Assembly: GCF_007992095.1 (NCBI RefSeq)
Contig: NZ_BJZP01000016.1
Coordinates: 1-64,000 of the forward strand
DNA from: Paenirhizobium naphthalenivorans
GTDB lineage: Bacteria; Pseudomonadota; Alphaproteobacteria; Rhizobiales; Rhizobiaceae
Length of the DNA stretch: 64,000 bases
Direction of reading: 5' to 3'
Translations under genes and position numbers: made by a program
The notes under the pieces: generated by a model
The model's database searches: none
What the model was told of the DNA's origin: nothing
The model's input: only the letters and a program-made list of their open reading frames with translations
Part shown: positions 63,507 to 64,000 of the stretch, piece after piece
Numbering within the stretch: position 1 is the stretch's first letter
How the letters are laid out: every line of letters begins with the position of its first letter

Positions 63507-64000
63507 ATGAACACCATGATGTCGTCCAACAATGACAAGGGCTCCTTCAATCTGTCGCGCTGGGCGATTGCCCACCCGAGCATGGCACGTTTCCTGTTCG
63601 GCCTGATCCTGATCGCCGGCGTGCTTGGCCTCATGCGCATGGGGCAGAAGGAGGATCCCGATTTCACCTTCCGCGTTATGGTCGTACAGGCCGTCTGGCC
63701 CGGCGCCTCGATCACCGACATGCAGGACCAGGTGGTCAACAAGATCGAGCGCAAATTGCAGGAAGTGCCGCATCTCGACTGGGTGAAATCCTATACGCGC
63801 GCCGGCAGTGCCATCATCACCCTTCAGGTGAAGGGGGACACAAATGCGGACGAGGTGGCCGATGCCTTCTACCAAGTCCGAAAGAAGGTTGGCGACATCT
63901 CGAGCGATTTGCCTGAAGGACTGCTGGGTCCCTACTTCAACGACGAGTTCGGCGATACCTTCATCACGCTGCATTCGTTATCCGGTGACGGCTACAGCTA
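63507..64000 (+). CDS. RND-family efflux permease, N-terminal part
   Basis: The first 164 codons of an inner-membrane RND pump that runs past the right end of the window. TM1 is about residues 22-43 (MARFLFGLILIAGVLGLMRM), then GQKEDPDFTFRVMVVQAVWP begins the periplasmic porter domain, in which QVVNKIERKLQEVPHLDWVK is typical of the heavy-metal/small-molecule HAE-like pumps. ATG at 63507 follows GAGAGAG. The 21-base spacing to the adaptor indicates one transcript. Substrate is unknown. Confidence 0.92.
   Translation, partial: MNTMMSSNNDKGSFNLSRWAIAHPSMARFLFGLILIAGVLGLMRMGQKEDPDFTFRVMVVQAVWPGASITDMQDQVVNKIERKLQEVPHLDWVKSYTRAGSAIITLQVKGDTNADEVADAFYQVRKKVGDISSDLPEGLLGPYFNDEFGDTFITLHSLSGDGYS

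Overview
The window is a GC-rich stretch of chromosome or large replicon from an alphaproteobacterium, most likely a member of the Rhizobiaceae or a close relative (inference from gene families and order: a SorC regulator divergent from a HAD phosphatase, soxBDAG, a DUF6481-type protein beside cspA, GlxA-type AraC regulators, and TRAP and polyamine-type ABC systems). No rRNA, tRNA, IS element, CRISPR array or prophage was seen. The gene content is mainly catabolic and transport functions for amines, organic acids and amino acids, plus a second rotary ATPase.

Left part (1-16 kb): a HAD phosphatase fragment and a divergent SorC regulator; a TRAP transporter (dctPQM-like, minus strand) preceded by its own sensor kinase and sigma54 activator (dctBD-like), with a near-perfect -24/-12 promoter and two matching dyads upstream of dctP; then a LuxR-type regulator divergent from a glutamine-synthetase-like ligase, a four-gene polyamine-type ABC transporter and an iron-dependent alcohol dehydrogenase.

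16.2-23 kb: a complete N-type rotary ATPase operon in the order atpDCQRBEFAG. There is no separate delta gene; subunit b carries a delta-like C-terminus. The c subunit has a sodium-type ligand pattern with two glutamates, and an FNR/FixK-type box lies upstream of atpD.

23-33 kb: RecQ helicase; a three-gene minus-strand operon (HglS-type 2-oxoadipate decarboxylase, D-2-hydroxyglutarate dehydrogenase-like flavoprotein, aminotransferase) that together would take 2-aminoadipate to 2-oxoglutarate; small stress-type genes including a hydroxynitrile-lyase-like cupin and a cold-shock protein with clear promoter and terminator; and a DUF1275 membrane protein.

33-40 kb: a DUF4212/sodium-solute symporter pair followed, after a strong terminator, by a cNMP/CBS/DUF294 nucleotidyltransferase, a small membrane protein and a membrane-anchored PAS protein with a degenerate kinase-like region fused to a DnaQ-type exonuclease. 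The function of the last two signalling-type proteins is not established.

40-56 kb: heterotetrameric sarcosine oxidase (soxBDAG) divergent from a GlxA-type regulator; a second polyamine-type ABC cluster with a PuuB-like flavoprotein, a PuuR-like XRE-cupin regulator and an aldehyde dehydrogenase, with TTTCAC-type operators at two promoters; another GlxA-type regulator; and a VIT-family metal transporter.

56-64 kb: an RsuA-type pseudouridine synthase, a YhaO/YhaN-like nuclease and SMC-type ATPase pair, and a TetR regulator with an operator-like dyad followed by an RND adaptor and the first 494 bases of the RND pump, which runs off the window. Start sites below were chosen from Shine-Dalgarno spacing and family length where the longest reading frame looked over-extended.
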